DNA of 64,000 bases from Kibdelosporangium sp. MJ126-NF4 (lineage in GTDB: Bacteria > Actinomycetota > Actinomycetes > Mycobacteriales > Pseudonocardiaceae), in the NCBI RefSeq assembly GCF_000826545.1, contig NZ_CDME01000011.1, positions 1,018,001 through 1,082,000 of the forward strand. Direction: 5' to 3'. The notes under the pieces were generated by a model that was not told the origin of the DNA, ran no database searches, and was given only the letters and a program-made list of their open reading frames with translations. Shown piece by piece: positions 51,890-61,190 of this stretch. The translations under genes were made by a program, and so were the position numbers. Positions within the stretch are counted from its first letter, which is position 1. Each line of letters begins with the position of its first letter.

Positions 51890-53956
51890 ATGCGAAGAGT
51901 TCTTTCCAGAACGGCGGGTATGTGCGCCGTTCTGCTGACCGCGACGCTGGCCGTCGCGCCGACCGCGAACGCGGCCCAGCCGCCGTCCGGCAAGATCACC
52001 ACGTTGGCCGGTAACGGCTTTGCCGGTGACCCGAACGGGGACGGTGGCCCGGCCACGCAGGCCAGGATCGACACCCCGTCCGGAGTTGCCCGCGACGCGG
52101 CAGGCAACACCTATGTCACCGAGTACTGGAGTTCCCGCGTCCGCAAGATCGCGCCCAACGGGATCATCACCACCATTGCCGGTAACGGCGGCTACGGCTC
52201 CGGCCCGGACGGCGGACCGGCCACCAAGATCCCGCTGCTGAACCCGTTCGGTGTCGTGGCGGACGCACAGGGCAACGTGTACTTCTCGGATGCCGGTGAC
52301 CACCGGGTCCGCAAAGTCGCCCCGAACGGTGTGATCAGCACCGTCGCGGGCGTCGCAGGCACCATCCCGCCCGGCGGGAACGTCGGCGACGGCGGCTCCG
52401 CGCTGCTGGCGAAGCTCAACGGCCCCACCGGTCTCACGCGGGACGGCGGCGGCAACCTCTACATCGCCGACACGAACTCCAACCGTATCCGCAAGGTCGA
52501 CCCGAGCGGTGTCATCACCACCGTCGCGGGCACCGGGATCGCAGGCAACGCCGCCGACCAGCTCAACCACCCGCACGGGGTGGCCGTCGACGGCAGGGGA
52601 GCGCTCTGGATCGCGGACACTGACAACAACCGGGTGCTCAAAGGCACCACTGTGGTGGACCCGGGCGCGGATCCGTTGCCGTACAACCACCCGAAGGGGA
52701 TCGCGGTCGATCCCGGCGGCAACGTGTACGTGGCCGACACAGGCAACAACCGGGTCCGGTCCATCAGCTTCATGGGCAGGAGCCGCCCCTTCGCCGGGAC
52801 CGGCTCGCCGGGCTTCTCCGGCGACAACGGCTCGGCCACCTTCGCCACCATGACCGCCCCGGTCGCGGTGTTCGTCGACCCGGCGGCCAACGTGATCGTC
52901 GCGGACCAGAGCAACAACCGGGTCCGGGCCATCGCGGGGCAGCCGTTGATCACCAGGATCGCCGGGCTCCTCGGCAAGTCCTACCACAGCGGCGACGGCG
53001 GCCCGGCCACCTCGGCGGAGATCGGCGTCCCCGGTGGGGTCGCTGTGGACAAGTTCGGCAACGTCTTCTTCGGCGACGACTTCGCCGACATCCGCAAGAT
53101 CACCCCACAGGGCGTCATCAGCACCTTCGTCCGCGGCGGCACCAACCGCGCGGGAATGGCCTTCGACCGCAACGGAAACCTCTACGCCGCCGAAGGCGAC
53201 AGCACGATCCGCCGCTACGACGCCGCGGGCAACTCGACAGTCGTCGCCGGTAAGCCCGGTGTCGCGGGGTTCTCCGGTGACGGCGGGCCCGCGACCGCGG
53301 CGACCCTGGGCTATCCCGGCAACCTGACCGTCGACAACGCCGGCAACCTGTACATCGTGGACACCAACAACTTCCGGATCCGCAAGGTGGACACCAACGG
53401 CGTGATCACCACGGTCGCCGGTGATGGCGTCGCAGGCGCTGGCACCGACGGTGTCCAGGCCACCGCGTCCCACCTGGCCTTCGAGGGGGCGTACAGCTGG
53501 AAGAGCGGCGGCGTCGCGGTCGACAGCAAGGGTCGGATCTACATCGCGGACTTCGTCAACAACCGCATCCGCCGGGTCGACACGAACGGCGTGATCAGCA
53601 CGTTCGCCGGCACCGGCCAGTACACCGAGCAAGGCCCCAACCTGGACGGTGCCCAGGCGACCGCCATCGACATGGGTTACGCCTACGACGTGAAGGTCGA
53701 CGCGCAGGACAACGTGTACTTCCCGGCGCTGTCGAGCGTGCTCAAGGTCGGGGCGGACGGTGTCGTGCACGTGGTGGCCGGTGTGGGCCGGTTCCCCGGC
53801 GACCGGGCCATTATCAGGAGCATGTACCCGTGCCTGGGTGACGGCGGGCCGGCCGTGCTGGCCGACCTGTTCTTCCCGGAGAAGTTCACGCTCGACGGGG
53901 CCGGGAACATGTACCTCCCCGCCTGCAACCTGATCCGCAAGGTCGCCGCGAGCTGA
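51890..53956 (+). CDS. secreted NHL-repeat beta-propeller protein
   Basis: The protein has 688 residues with a signal peptide (AVLLTATLAVAPTANAAQPP). More than ten NHL-type repeats such as TPSGVARDAAGNTYVTEYWS and RVRKIAPNGIITTIAGNGG build one or two propellers. Several repeats carry GDGGPAT loops. It lacks any catalytic domain, so binding is the likely job. It follows the large secreted protein after 72 bases, probably in one transcript. Confidence 0.85.
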   Translation: MRRVLSRTAGMCAVLLTATLAVAPTANAAQPPSGKITTLAGNGFAGDPNGDGGPATQARIDTPSGVARDAAGNTYVTEYWSSRVRKIAPNGIITTIAGNGGYGSGPDGGPATKIPLLNPFGVVADAQGNVYFSDAGDHRVRKVAPNGVISTVAGVAGTIPPGGNVGDGGSALLAKLNGPTGLTRDGGGNLYIADTNSNRIRKVDPSGVITTVAGTGIAGNAADQLNHPHGVAVDGRGALWIADTDNNRVLKGTTVVDPGADPLPYNHPKGIAVDPGGNVYVADTGNNRVRSISFMGRSRPFAGTGSPGFSGDNGSATFATMTAPVAVFVDPAANVIVADQSNNRVRAIAGQPLITRIAGLLGKSYHSGDGGPATSAEIGVPGGVAVDKFGNVFFGDDFADIRKITPQGVISTFVRGGTNRAGMAFDRNGNLYAAEGDSTIRRYDAAGNSTVVAGKPGVAGFSGDGGPATAATLGYPGNLTVDNAGNLYIVDTNNFRIRKVDTNGVITTVAGDGVAGAGTDGVQATASHLAFEGAYSWKSGGVAVDSKGRIYIADFVNNRIRRVDTNGVISTFAGTGQYTEQGPNLDGAQATAIDMGYAYDVKVDAQDNVYFPALSSVLKVGADGVVHVVAGVGRFPGDRAIIRSMYPCLGDGGPAVLADLFFPEKFTLDGAGNMYLPACNLIRKVAAS

Positions 53957-53996
53957 CACCACCCGTTCGGGCCACCCGCCACCTGGCGGATGGCCC

Positions 53997-54033
53997 GAAC
54001 ATCGCACGATCGGCCGCACCAAGGACCAGGTGG
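53997..54033 (+). repeat. 37-bp direct repeat, right copy
   Basis: Starts GAACATCGCACGATCGGCCG; four mismatches to the copy at 45613-45649. It lies 41 bases after the NHL gene. Confidence 0.6.
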
Positions 54034-54126
54034 CGACCGTGTCCGTGGTCATGCCGGTGCGTTCGATCCCTCACGATCGTCAGTCATGGTGGGGAACCTG
54101 ATTGGCTGGTTCACCGTTGCGCGGGT

Positions 54127-54369
54127 GTGACCATGGTCGACGAACCGCGTCCGCTCCCACGTGTACGGGCCTGGGGATACTTCGGCGGCGTGTGGTGTGT
54201 CCTCTTTGCGGTGCTGCATATCTACTGGGCGGTGGGTGGCGAGGCGGGACTGGCTTCGTCGGCGGGAGTCGATCTCGCGACTCGCCGACCGCTGGGGTTC
54301 GTGCTGCTCGGTTTGTGGGGCCTTATCGTCGCACCGCGATTGAATTCGGGCGATAAGTTCGAGCGGTGA
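54127..54369 (+). CDS. DUF3995-like membrane protein, shortened
   Basis: The protein has 80 residues. AWGYFGGVWCVLFAVLHIYW followed by AVGGEAGL is the start of DUF3995 proteins, which normally have about four spans and 130-150 residues. Here the second span LGFVLLGLWGLIVAP joins directly to a short tail, so a middle part seems deleted. Probably not functional. Confidence 0.5.
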   Translation: MTMVDEPRPLPRVRAWGYFGGVWCVLFAVLHIYWAVGGEAGLASSAGVDLATRRPLGFVLLGLWGLIVAPRLNSGDKFER

Positions 54370-54396
54370 ACCGGATCTGCGTTGGTATGACCCGGA

Positions 54397-54680
54397 TCAT
54401 CGCGGACATTCAGCCCTGATCCGCCTCGGGCGGCTGTGTGTGATCGCCGGAGGCGCGGTGCTCATGGTGGTCCGGCTGGCGGTGTAGTCCGGGAGCAGTG
54501 CGGCAAAAGCTTGCGGGACAGGCGAAGGCGGGTCGCCAAGACGGATCAGGACCTGGTCGGCATCTTCGATGATGTCGTCGATGGGGAGACGGACGATGCG
54601 GCTGACTGGCTGGGCGTGGAGCAGCAACAGGCCGGGCGGCGACTCTGCTGCGCAGCGGCGCGTCGGCGTGGGTGAGGATC
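54397..54680 (-). pseudogene. tyrosine recombinase/integrase C-terminal fragment
   Basis: LLLLHAQPVSRIVRLPIDDI, then EDADQVLIRLGDPPSPVPQA and FAALLPDYTASRTTMSTA, resemble the catalytic region of integrase remnants common in actinomycetes. The frame is broken near 54645 and the catalytic R-H-R-Y part is incomplete. A trace of an earlier mobile element. Confidence 0.5.
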
Positions 54681-54801
54681 TCGCCCAGGCGGGGGCCGGT
54701 CCTCCGGCTTGACCTGGAGCGCGCTCCAAGTCCTAGCGTCGGAGGCGTTCGTCAGCCCTCGAGGTACCGCCCGGCCCGCCGGGCAGGAGGAGTATCCGCA
54801 C

Positions 54802-55794
54802 ATGATCACCCGAACCACGCTCGGCTCGCCCGGTCTCACCGTCAGCGCGATGGGCCTGGGGTGCATGGGGATGAGCGAGAGCTACGGCGCCGCCGACTGG
54901 GACGGCGGCCTGGCCACCATCGACCGGGCCCTGGAGCTGGGCATCACGTTCCTGGACACCGCCGACGCCTACGGCACCGGGCACAACGAGGTGCTGGTGG
55001 GCCGGGCCATCCACGGCCGCCGGGACCAGGTGCAGCTGGCCACCAAGTTCGGCATCGACCGCAGCGGCGGCGACCGGGCACGTCGCATCCGTGGTGCCCG
55101 GGATTACGTGCTGCGCGCCTGCGACGCCTCGCTGCTGCGGCTGGGCGTCGAGGTGATCGACCTGTACTACGCCCACCGCCCGCCCCAGGACGTGGAGATC
55201 GAGGAGACCGTCGGGGCGATGGCCGAGCTGGTCGAGGCGGGCAAGGTCCGCCACCTGGGCCTGTCCGAGGTCGACGGCGAGCTGCTGCGCCGGGCGCACA
55301 CGGTGCACCCGATCACAGCGGTGCAGAGCGAGTACTCGCTGTGGACCCGCAACGTCGAGGCGGTCACCCCGGTGATGGCCGAGCTGGGGGTCGGGTTGGT
55401 GCCGTACTCGCCGTTGGGGCGGGGGTTCCTGACCGGCACCCTGGACCGCTCCACGCTGGGCGAGAAGGACTTCCGGCGCGCCAACCCCCGCTTTGTCGGC
55501 GAGGCGGGCGAGGCCAACGAGAAGATCGCGCAGACCGTGCGCGAGGTGGCCGACCGGCTGGGTGCAACCCCGGCCCAGGTGGCGCTGGCCTGGGTGTACG
55601 CCCAGGCCGAGCGGCTCGGGGTGGCGGTGGCGACCATTCCGGGCACCCGCAGCCCGGCCCGGTTGGAGCAGAACGCGGCCGCGCTGGAGCTCACCCTGGA
55701 CGCCGAGGCGCTGGCCGCGCTGGACCCGCTGAGCGACCAGGTGATGGGCGAGCGCTATACCCCCGCGCACACCGCTGAGGTCGCTCGGGGTTAG
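54802..55794 (+). CDS. aldo/keto reductase, AKR13-like
   Basis: The protein has 330 residues from ATG 54802, with AGGAGGAG upstream. Motifs: LGCMGMSESYGAADW, FLDTADAYGTGHNEVL (catalytic Asp and Tyr), LATKFGIDRSGG (Lys), YYAHRPPQDVEIEET (His), VQSEYSLWTRNVEAV and VATIPGTRSPARLEQ (NADPH site). A complete enzyme that probably reduces aldehydes or ketones. It stands alone among gene remnants and differs clearly from the 2986-4014 reductase. Confidence 0.9.
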   Translation: MITRTTLGSPGLTVSAMGLGCMGMSESYGAADWDGGLATIDRALELGITFLDTADAYGTGHNEVLVGRAIHGRRDQVQLATKFGIDRSGGDRARRIRGARDYVLRACDASLLRLGVEVIDLYYAHRPPQDVEIEETVGAMAELVEAGKVRHLGLSEVDGELLRRAHTVHPITAVQSEYSLWTRNVEAVTPVMAELGVGLVPYSPLGRGFLTGTLDRSTLGEKDFRRANPRFVGEAGEANEKIAQTVREVADRLGATPAQVALAWVYAQAERLGVAVATIPGTRSPARLEQNAAALELTLDAEALAALDPLSDQVMGERYTPAHTAEVARG

Positions 55795-55959
55795 CCGGTG
55801 GGCTCGACGGCCAGGATCGCGCCCCGGTTGCCGGAGCCCGGGAGATCTCGCCGGAGGAGACCGGCGCCCGGTACCCGTCCGCGCCCACCGCGAGCACGCC
55901 GACGCCCGAACTCCCTGCGGCACCAACGAAACGCGGCGAACTGGGGACAGTTGAATCCG

Positions 55960-56100
55960 GGAGGACGCCGGTACAGGGTACCCCGTCCCTGAACTGGGCC
56001 TTGTCGAATCTGGTGCGGCTGGTGAACTGAGCCTTCTCGAACACCGCACAGTCGGCGAACAATCCCCGATGGACATTGCACGGTTCTTGCACGGGGCGGG
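55960..56100 (-). pseudogene. pentapeptide-repeat protein remnant
   Basis: The minus frame reads CNVHRGLFADCAVFEKAQFT followed by SRTRFDKAQFRDG, about six A(N/D)LXX-like units in register. The surrounding frame has no start or coherent continuation. It is probably what is left of a longer gene. Confidence 0.4.
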
Positions 56101-56195
56101 CCGCGGTGAAAGCCGGGGGCAAACTCGATTTGGCAAGGTGTCGCAGGTCTGCACGACGGTGTGGGCACGATGACCTTGCCAGGGGGAAACGAACC

Positions 56196-56576
56196 ATGGA
56201 TCACGCACGCCACAGCCTCGACCGCCTCAGGTCGGAGTTCGCGGCAAGGCAGGCGGTGATGGCCCGGACAGTGGCTGACCTTCAGGCGCGGACCCGCGCG
56301 GAGGCCGAACGGCTGCGCGTGGCCGAGGTGCCGACACCTCACGAGCAGGTGGCTGACGACGAGCAGCCGGAGTCGTGGATGGTCGCCGGTTACGGCACGC
56401 CCACCCAGCACGGCACCGGCGGCGGCCCGGTCGGCGGGCTGGACAGGCTGGAGAGCGGCGAACTGCCGTGGAAGGAAGTGTTCTCCGACACCACCACCGA
56501 CCGGGACGCGAGAGCCATCCGCGCTTTGTTCGACGAACGGCTCGGCGAGGTCCAGCGGATGCGGAACGGCAGGTAG
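56196..56576 (+). CDS. small partner protein of the ESX-type gene (YbaB-like start)
   Basis: The protein has 126 residues. The N-terminal helix SLDRLRSEFAARQAVMARTV with a charged continuation resembles YbaB-like or ESX-chaperone proteins often encoded before WXG-type genes in Pseudonocardiaceae. The C-terminal half has a glycine linker and VFSDTTTDRDARAIRALFDE. It ends four bases before the next gene's start. Confidence 0.65.
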   Translation: MDHARHSLDRLRSEFAARQAVMARTVADLQARTRAEAERLRVAEVPTPHEQVADDEQPESWMVAGYGTPTQHGTGGGPVGGLDRLESGELPWKEVFSDTTTDRDARAIRALFDERLGEVQRMRNGR

Positions 56577-56580
56577 GCAC

Positions 56581-57651
56581 GTGTCAGGGTTTCGAGTCAA
56601 CAGCGGGTATCTGCGCGGCTACGCGGGCCAGGTCGAGGCCGACCGCGACCACGGCGTCGCGCAGGTCTCGGACTACGCGGGCGCGCACGGCCGCAACTTC
56701 GACCGGTTCAGCGGCCTGCTGGAACCGGCCCAGTGGGTCGAGTCGATGCTTGTCGACGCCTGGATGGAGATGATCGGGAAGCTGCGGCAAGGGCTGACCG
56801 GTACCGCCGACGGCCTGCGGCGCACCGCGGACGCGTACGACAAGATCGACCAGTCCACCGCGAGCAAGCTGTCGGCATTCGGCAATCTCCTCGGCGAAGC
56901 CGAGTCTGATGGCGCGCCGTCGGCGGGCGGCGGCGCGGTGGCGGGTCCGTTCACGCAGGGCGCGAACGTCGCCATGGCCCCGCCGAAGGACGAGAACCTG
57001 GTGCAGGGTGTCTACGAGCGCATCGAGGCGCTGGTCGGCGACTTCACCGACCCGGTCAAGCAGGTCACCGGGTACGACATCATCGCCGAGTGGACGCCGG
57101 TCATCCTGGGCGACTGGGGCGCGTTGCGCAGGCACGCCGACGCGTGGGACCAGGTCGGGAAGGCGATGGAGGCCATCGAGGCGGACCTCAACCTCGGCAT
57201 GGGCATCCTCATGCCGGAATGGCAGGGCGGCGAGGGCACGAACGGCGGGGCGCCCGCGTTCGAGAAACACATGCGTGACCGGGTCATCCTGAGCTGCACC
57301 ATGTACAAGGAGATCGCCCAACTCAACAAGGAGGGCTTCGACTACGCGGCGATCAGCTACGAGGCGATCATCACCAACGGCCTGTGGCTGCTGGAGTACT
57401 ACGGCGTGCGGTTCAGGGCGGTCGTGAAGAAGGTCGTCAAGGCGCTGCGGGAGGTCACGCTCAACCCGAAGACCTGGTACGACCTGATCGACGAGGTGAT
57501 CTCGATCGTCAACGACTACATCGATTTCATCAAGAACACCATCAAGGCCCTCGAAATCAGCATCAAGCAGCTCATCGAGATGATCGAACTGGCCATCGCC
57601 GAGGTGAAGACCATCATGACATTCATCGAGTGGAAGGCGAAGGGCAACTGA
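56581..57651 (+). CDS. ESX (type VII)-type WXG-like protein
   Basis: The protein has 356 residues. N-terminal helical hairpin around LLEPAQWVESMLVDAWMEMI and ADGLRRTADAYDKIDQSTAS, as in WXG100/LXG substrates. The middle has a second hairpin (HADAWDQVGKAMEAIEADLN). The C-terminal 100 residues are amphipathic helices (IDFIKNTIKALEISIKQLIE). No toxin domain. No secretion-machine genes are nearby, so it would use the main chromosomal ESX apparatus. Confidence 0.7.
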   Translation: MSGFRVNSGYLRGYAGQVEADRDHGVAQVSDYAGAHGRNFDRFSGLLEPAQWVESMLVDAWMEMIGKLRQGLTGTADGLRRTADAYDKIDQSTASKLSAFGNLLGEAESDGAPSAGGGAVAGPFTQGANVAMAPPKDENLVQGVYERIEALVGDFTDPVKQVTGYDIIAEWTPVILGDWGALRRHADAWDQVGKAMEAIEADLNLGMGILMPEWQGGEGTNGGAPAFEKHMRDRVILSCTMYKEIAQLNKEGFDYAAISYEAIITNGLWLLEYYGVRFRAVVKKVVKALREVTLNPKTWYDLIDEVISIVNDYIDFIKNTIKALEISIKQLIEMIELAIAEVKTIMTFIEWKAKGN

Positions 57652-57735
57652 CGCGTACCCGGGGTAACCCTGGCGTAAGGGAACTGCCAGACACCAGCCT
57701 CCCAGCCGCAGGCACCGTAACCAAGCAGCGACCCT

Positions 57736-60330
57736 CTACGGGGGGTCGAGGCTGGCGAGTTGTGCTCTGACCTTGACCACCCCGGGGTTGTCCAGTTCGG
57801 TGAGCATTTCCTCGGTGCGCTCGTAGTAGCGGCGGGCCGTCGCGCGGTTCCCGATCGTCTCGTGGAGTTCGGCCAGCGCCCACAAGGCGTCCGCTTCACC
57901 GAGGGGCGCTTCCATCCTGCGCATGGCGGTGAGAGTCGCTTCGAGACGTGCCTGGGCCGATGTCCAGTCGCCGGCGCCGCTCTCGGCACGGCCCAGTGCG
58001 AGCAGCGCGCGGGCGGAGTTGTAGGGGTCGGCGACCTGGAGGGAGCTGAGTTCGGCGTACGCCTCGCGGAGGTGACCGACAGCGTCGGCGAACCGGCCTG
58101 AGGTGATCAGCGCGCGTCCCAGACTGATCAGGGCCAGGCCAACGCTGCGCTGTTCGCCCAGTTCACGGTAGGCGGCCAAGGCGCGGGTAAAGTGCTCGAT
58201 CGCCAGACTGGCCTCGCCTTGGTCGAGGTAGGCGAAGCCGAATCGCTCGGTGGAACTGGCCATACGGTGTCGTTGGCCCAGTTCGCGCCAGATCCTCGCG
58301 GCGCTGGCCATGTGCGGCAGCGCTTCGTGATTACGGCCCAGCGCGTGGTAGAGCAGGCCGAGCCGGTCCTCTGCCTCCGCCTGGGCAGAACGGTCCTGGC
58401 CGTCCCGGGTGGCCTCCACAGCGAGCAGGTCAAAGCGCATCCAGTCGTGGTAGTGCGTGCGGTAGAGGAACAGGCCCCACATGGCGTCCGCCAGTTGCCA
58501 TGCCTTCGCCCGCATTCCCTGGTCGAAGGCGGTCCGCGCAGCGGCGTAGAGGTTGGACCTTTCCCGGTCGAGCCAGTCGAGTGCCTCGGTGTGGCCGCCG
58601 AACGTGATCCGGTCGACCGGGACGTGCTCGATGTCCCGGCGCAGCCCCTGGCGGTGGGGGGTGATGACGCGACCGGCCTCGGTCGCACCGGCGAGGTACC
58701 AGTCGAGGATCCGCTGCGTCCCGCGCGCACGGTCCACAGCGGACTCTTCGGCCAGTGCTCGTTCCTGTGCGTGCAGGCGGATCAGGTCGTGAAACCGGCA
58801 GTGCTCCTCGTCGACCTCCTCCACGAGGTTCGCGGTCAGCAGTTCGTCCACCAGTTGGTCGGCGTGCGCGCGTGTGGTCAAGAGCATTGCCGCCGCCACA
58901 CCGGTGTCGAAATCGGGTCCGGGATGCAACCCGAGCAAGCGGTAGAGGTGGGCTGCAGGTTGGGAGAGCGCCTGATAGGACACGTCGAACACCGCCTTCA
59001 CCGACAAGTCGTCGCCGAAGGTCAACCTGGTGAGCCGCTCACGTTCGTCGACCAGTTCGGCGACTGCCTTCCTTACTGTCCATTTTGGACGTGATACCAG
59101 TCGTGCCGCCACCACGCAGAGGGCGAGGGGCAGGCCGCCGCACAGCGACACGATCTCTCGCGCGGCGTCGGGTTCTGCCTTGATCCTGGCGGCCCCGACG
59201 GTCCTGGCCAGCAACGCCACCCCGTCGGAGCCGACCAACCGGCTGAGCGAGACGAAATGCGCTCCTTCGGCGGCCAGTCCGCCGAGCCGGGACCTGCTGG
59301 TCACCACGGTGACGTTCGACGGCGAGCCTGGGAGCAGCGCCCGGACCTGCTCGGCGGATGCGACGTTGTCCAGCAGGACCAGCACCCGTCGGCCTGCGGT
59401 CAGCGAACGGAACATGGTCGCCTGCTCGTCGGCGTCGACAGGCACCCCGGCCGGGCCAACGCCCAGGGCACGCAGGAACCGGCCGAGAACCTCGGCCAGA
59501 TCGACCGGCTGGCCGGGGCCACCGAGGTCAGCGTAGAACTGGCCTCCGTCGAACCGGCTGTGGACCCGGTGCGCCCAGTGCAGCGCGAAGGCCGTCTTGC
59601 CGACGCCCGGCGGCCCGGCGAGCACGACGAGCTGCCGGGCCCGGTTGAGCACCTGCAGCTCCTGTTTCCGGTTGACGAAAGTCGCGACAGGGGCGCGTAG
59701 CTGTCGTGGTAGGTCGACCGGGCCGGGTTCGTGTGCGATGACGGGTGCGACCGTGGTGCCGGGTAGATGGATCCATCCGTGCAGGCGACTTCGCTTCACC
59801 CTGACGGAAACCGGGTGGTAGGTGGCCGGGTCGATGTCGCGGTAGTGGTGACGGACGATGCCGTCGTAGATTCCGTCCGAGACGATCGCCGCGAGCGGAA
59901 CAGGGGAGTGCCGAAGCGCAAGCTTGAGTTCCTCCGCGTCGAGCAGGCGACACGCGACCACGAGGTCGGTCCCGGACAGGCCGTGCTCGTCCTGACCGAT
60001 TTCTCCGGCGTGCAGCGATACCCGAAGTCGGATTCGCTCGGACAGCTTGGCGACCCGGTTGTGGTCGACCAGTGCGGCGGACACGCTGCTCAGCAGGGGG
60101 GCCAGCAGGAGCACCTTCGAGACCTCGGGCGGGACCACGATGATCGCGCCGTCGCCACGGTCCTCGTGAACGCACAGGTCCCACGGCACACTGGCGGAGG
60201 CGAACGCCGCCTGGAACACGTGGTAGACCTCCGCCCGGATGACGGTCTGGGCGCGGTCGTCGCGGTAGGGATCACTGAAGCCCTCGACGTCGAATGCCAG
60301 CACGGACTGATGCGTCGGGTACTGGTGCAT
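57736..60330 (-). CDS. cyclase-like/NB-ARC/TPR regulator
   Basis: The protein has 864 residues. Residues 1-190 form a cyclase-homology domain: SVLAFDVEGFSDPYRDDRAQ, HEDRGDGAIIVVPPE, IRLRVSLHAGE and SRLHGWIHLPG. NB-ARC follows with P-loop LAGPPGVGKTAFALHWAHRV near residue 240 and RVLVLLDNVASAEQVRALLP. The C-terminal 350 residues are TPR-like. The start domain is the same family as the 4241-4975 protein. It lies downstream of the lasso genes, separated by a hairpin. May sense a ligand and act by oligomerising; the output is unknown. Confidence 0.85.
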   Translation of the reverse strand: MHQYPTHQSVLAFDVEGFSDPYRDDRAQTVIRAEVYHVFQAAFASASVPWDLCVHEDRGDGAIIVVPPEVSKVLLLAPLLSSVSAALVDHNRVAKLSERIRLRVSLHAGEIGQDEHGLSGTDLVVACRLLDAEELKLALRHSPVPLAAIVSDGIYDGIVRHHYRDIDPATYHPVSVRVKRSRLHGWIHLPGTTVAPVIAHEPGPVDLPRQLRAPVATFVNRKQELQVLNRARQLVVLAGPPGVGKTAFALHWAHRVHSRFDGGQFYADLGGPGQPVDLAEVLGRFLRALGVGPAGVPVDADEQATMFRSLTAGRRVLVLLDNVASAEQVRALLPGSPSNVTVVTSRSRLGGLAAEGAHFVSLSRLVGSDGVALLARTVGAARIKAEPDAAREIVSLCGGLPLALCVVAARLVSRPKWTVRKAVAELVDERERLTRLTFGDDLSVKAVFDVSYQALSQPAAHLYRLLGLHPGPDFDTGVAAAMLLTTRAHADQLVDELLTANLVEEVDEEHCRFHDLIRLHAQERALAEESAVDRARGTQRILDWYLAGATEAGRVITPHRQGLRRDIEHVPVDRITFGGHTEALDWLDRERSNLYAAARTAFDQGMRAKAWQLADAMWGLFLYRTHYHDWMRFDLLAVEATRDGQDRSAQAEAEDRLGLLYHALGRNHEALPHMASAARIWRELGQRHRMASSTERFGFAYLDQGEASLAIEHFTRALAAYRELGEQRSVGLALISLGRALITSGRFADAVGHLREAYAELSSLQVADPYNSARALLALGRAESGAGDWTSAQARLEATLTAMRRMEAPLGEADALWALAELHETIGNRATARRYYERTEEMLTELDNPGVVKVRAQLASLDPP

Positions 60331-60390
60331 CGTGGTCTCCCTGCCCAGGCCAACAGGTCAGCGCCTCCTACAAGTACACAAGACACGACA

Positions 60391-60420
60391 GGTCGAATGC
60401 GTCAAGCGACGCATTCGACC
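60391..60420. terminator. perfect 13-bp inverted repeat between the lasso genes and the regulator
   Basis: GGTCGAATGCGTC, loop AAGC, then the exact complement. It lies 54 bases beyond the lasso B stop in the direction of transcription and is followed by a T-rich stretch. Terminator of the lasso operon, or an operator for the gene at 60330. Confidence 0.6.
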
Positions 60421-60473
60421 CCGGAGCCATGCCAGGTCCATTCCTGCTACACGACGCCGCGACACCCAGTCGT

Positions 60474-61190
60474 CTAGATCAGGAGCACTTGGCGGTAGGT
60501 TGAGTCGACTGGGTCGTCTGCGTTGTCGATCACCGGGTTGCCGTCGACGGCGATCCAAGCGTGAAAGGACCGCGGATCGACAGCGAAGCCGAAGCACCAG
60601 TCCACGCGATAGCCGATGATGGCCGCGGCCAGTACTGCGGTCAGGGTCTCCTCGAGGCAGGCCACGCGGCCGGGGTGGAACCTGCCGGCTCGGCGGGCCG
60701 CGGCCAGAACACCTTGGGCCTCGGCGATTGTGGCCTTGCGGCGGCAGAGGCCGTGTTTCAGGCGTGTCACGGCGGCGGTGGTGACGCGGAACGGCATCCT
60801 CAGCAAGAGGAGTGCCACGGGGAACGCGACGAGCGCGGTGAATCCCTGCCTCCAGGTGTTGGGCTGGACCGATGGGGGCAGCGTCATGAGGACTCCGGCG
60901 GCTTGGCGGCGGAACGACTCGTCAGGGACAAGCAGACCTCGAGCCACCAAGGCGGACACCAGAAGTTCGACGTCGTGCTGGATCTGACCGACTGGCACCT
61001 CGGGGTGGCGTCGCACCAACGAGTCGGTCGCCGTCTGGATGTCCTGGTGCGCATGCAATGCCTGGTAGAACTCGGCGCCTGTCCGGTTGAGGACGTGCCA
61101 GCGACCGGTCGCCTGGTTGAGCAGGGTCAAGTTCCCTCTGTCGTCCGGTGTTGCGTGGACGGTCCCGGGGATGACGAATCTGCCTCTCAC
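60474..61190 (-). CDS. lasso peptide B protein, fused RRE and leader peptidase
   Basis: The protein has 238 residues from GTG 61190, overlapping the cyclase stop as GTGA. Residues 1-85 (VRGRFVIPGTVHATPDDRGN, LLNQATGRWHVLNRTGAEFY) are a PqqD-like recognition element (B1) that binds the leader. The rest is the transglutaminase-like B2 peptidase: GRVACLEETLTAVLAA with the catalytic Cys, FHAWIAVDGNPVIDN with His and Asp. It cuts the leader after the conserved Thr-x pair. Actinomycetes usually encode B1 and B2 separately. Confidence 0.88.
   Translation of the reverse strand: MRGRFVIPGTVHATPDDRGNLTLLNQATGRWHVLNRTGAEFYQALHAHQDIQTATDSLVRRHPEVPVGQIQHDVELLVSALVARGLLVPDESFRRQAAGVLMTLPPSVQPNTWRQGFTALVAFPVALLLLRMPFRVTTAAVTRLKHGLCRRKATIAEAQGVLAAARRAGRFHPGRVACLEETLTAVLAAAIIGYRVDWCFGFAVDPRSFHAWIAVDGNPVIDNADDPVDSTYRQVLLI

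Noticed and set aside
49985..54052. A 1,355-codon open frame on the minus strand
   Set aside because: It lies antisense to the secreted-protein and NHL genes. Its composition (Val, Arg, Gly, Asp rich, no domains) is the usual shadow of GC-rich coding DNA.
56196..57651. A type VII secretion locus
   Set aside because: Only substrate-like and partner-like genes occur; no EccC, EccD, EccB or mycosin is present.
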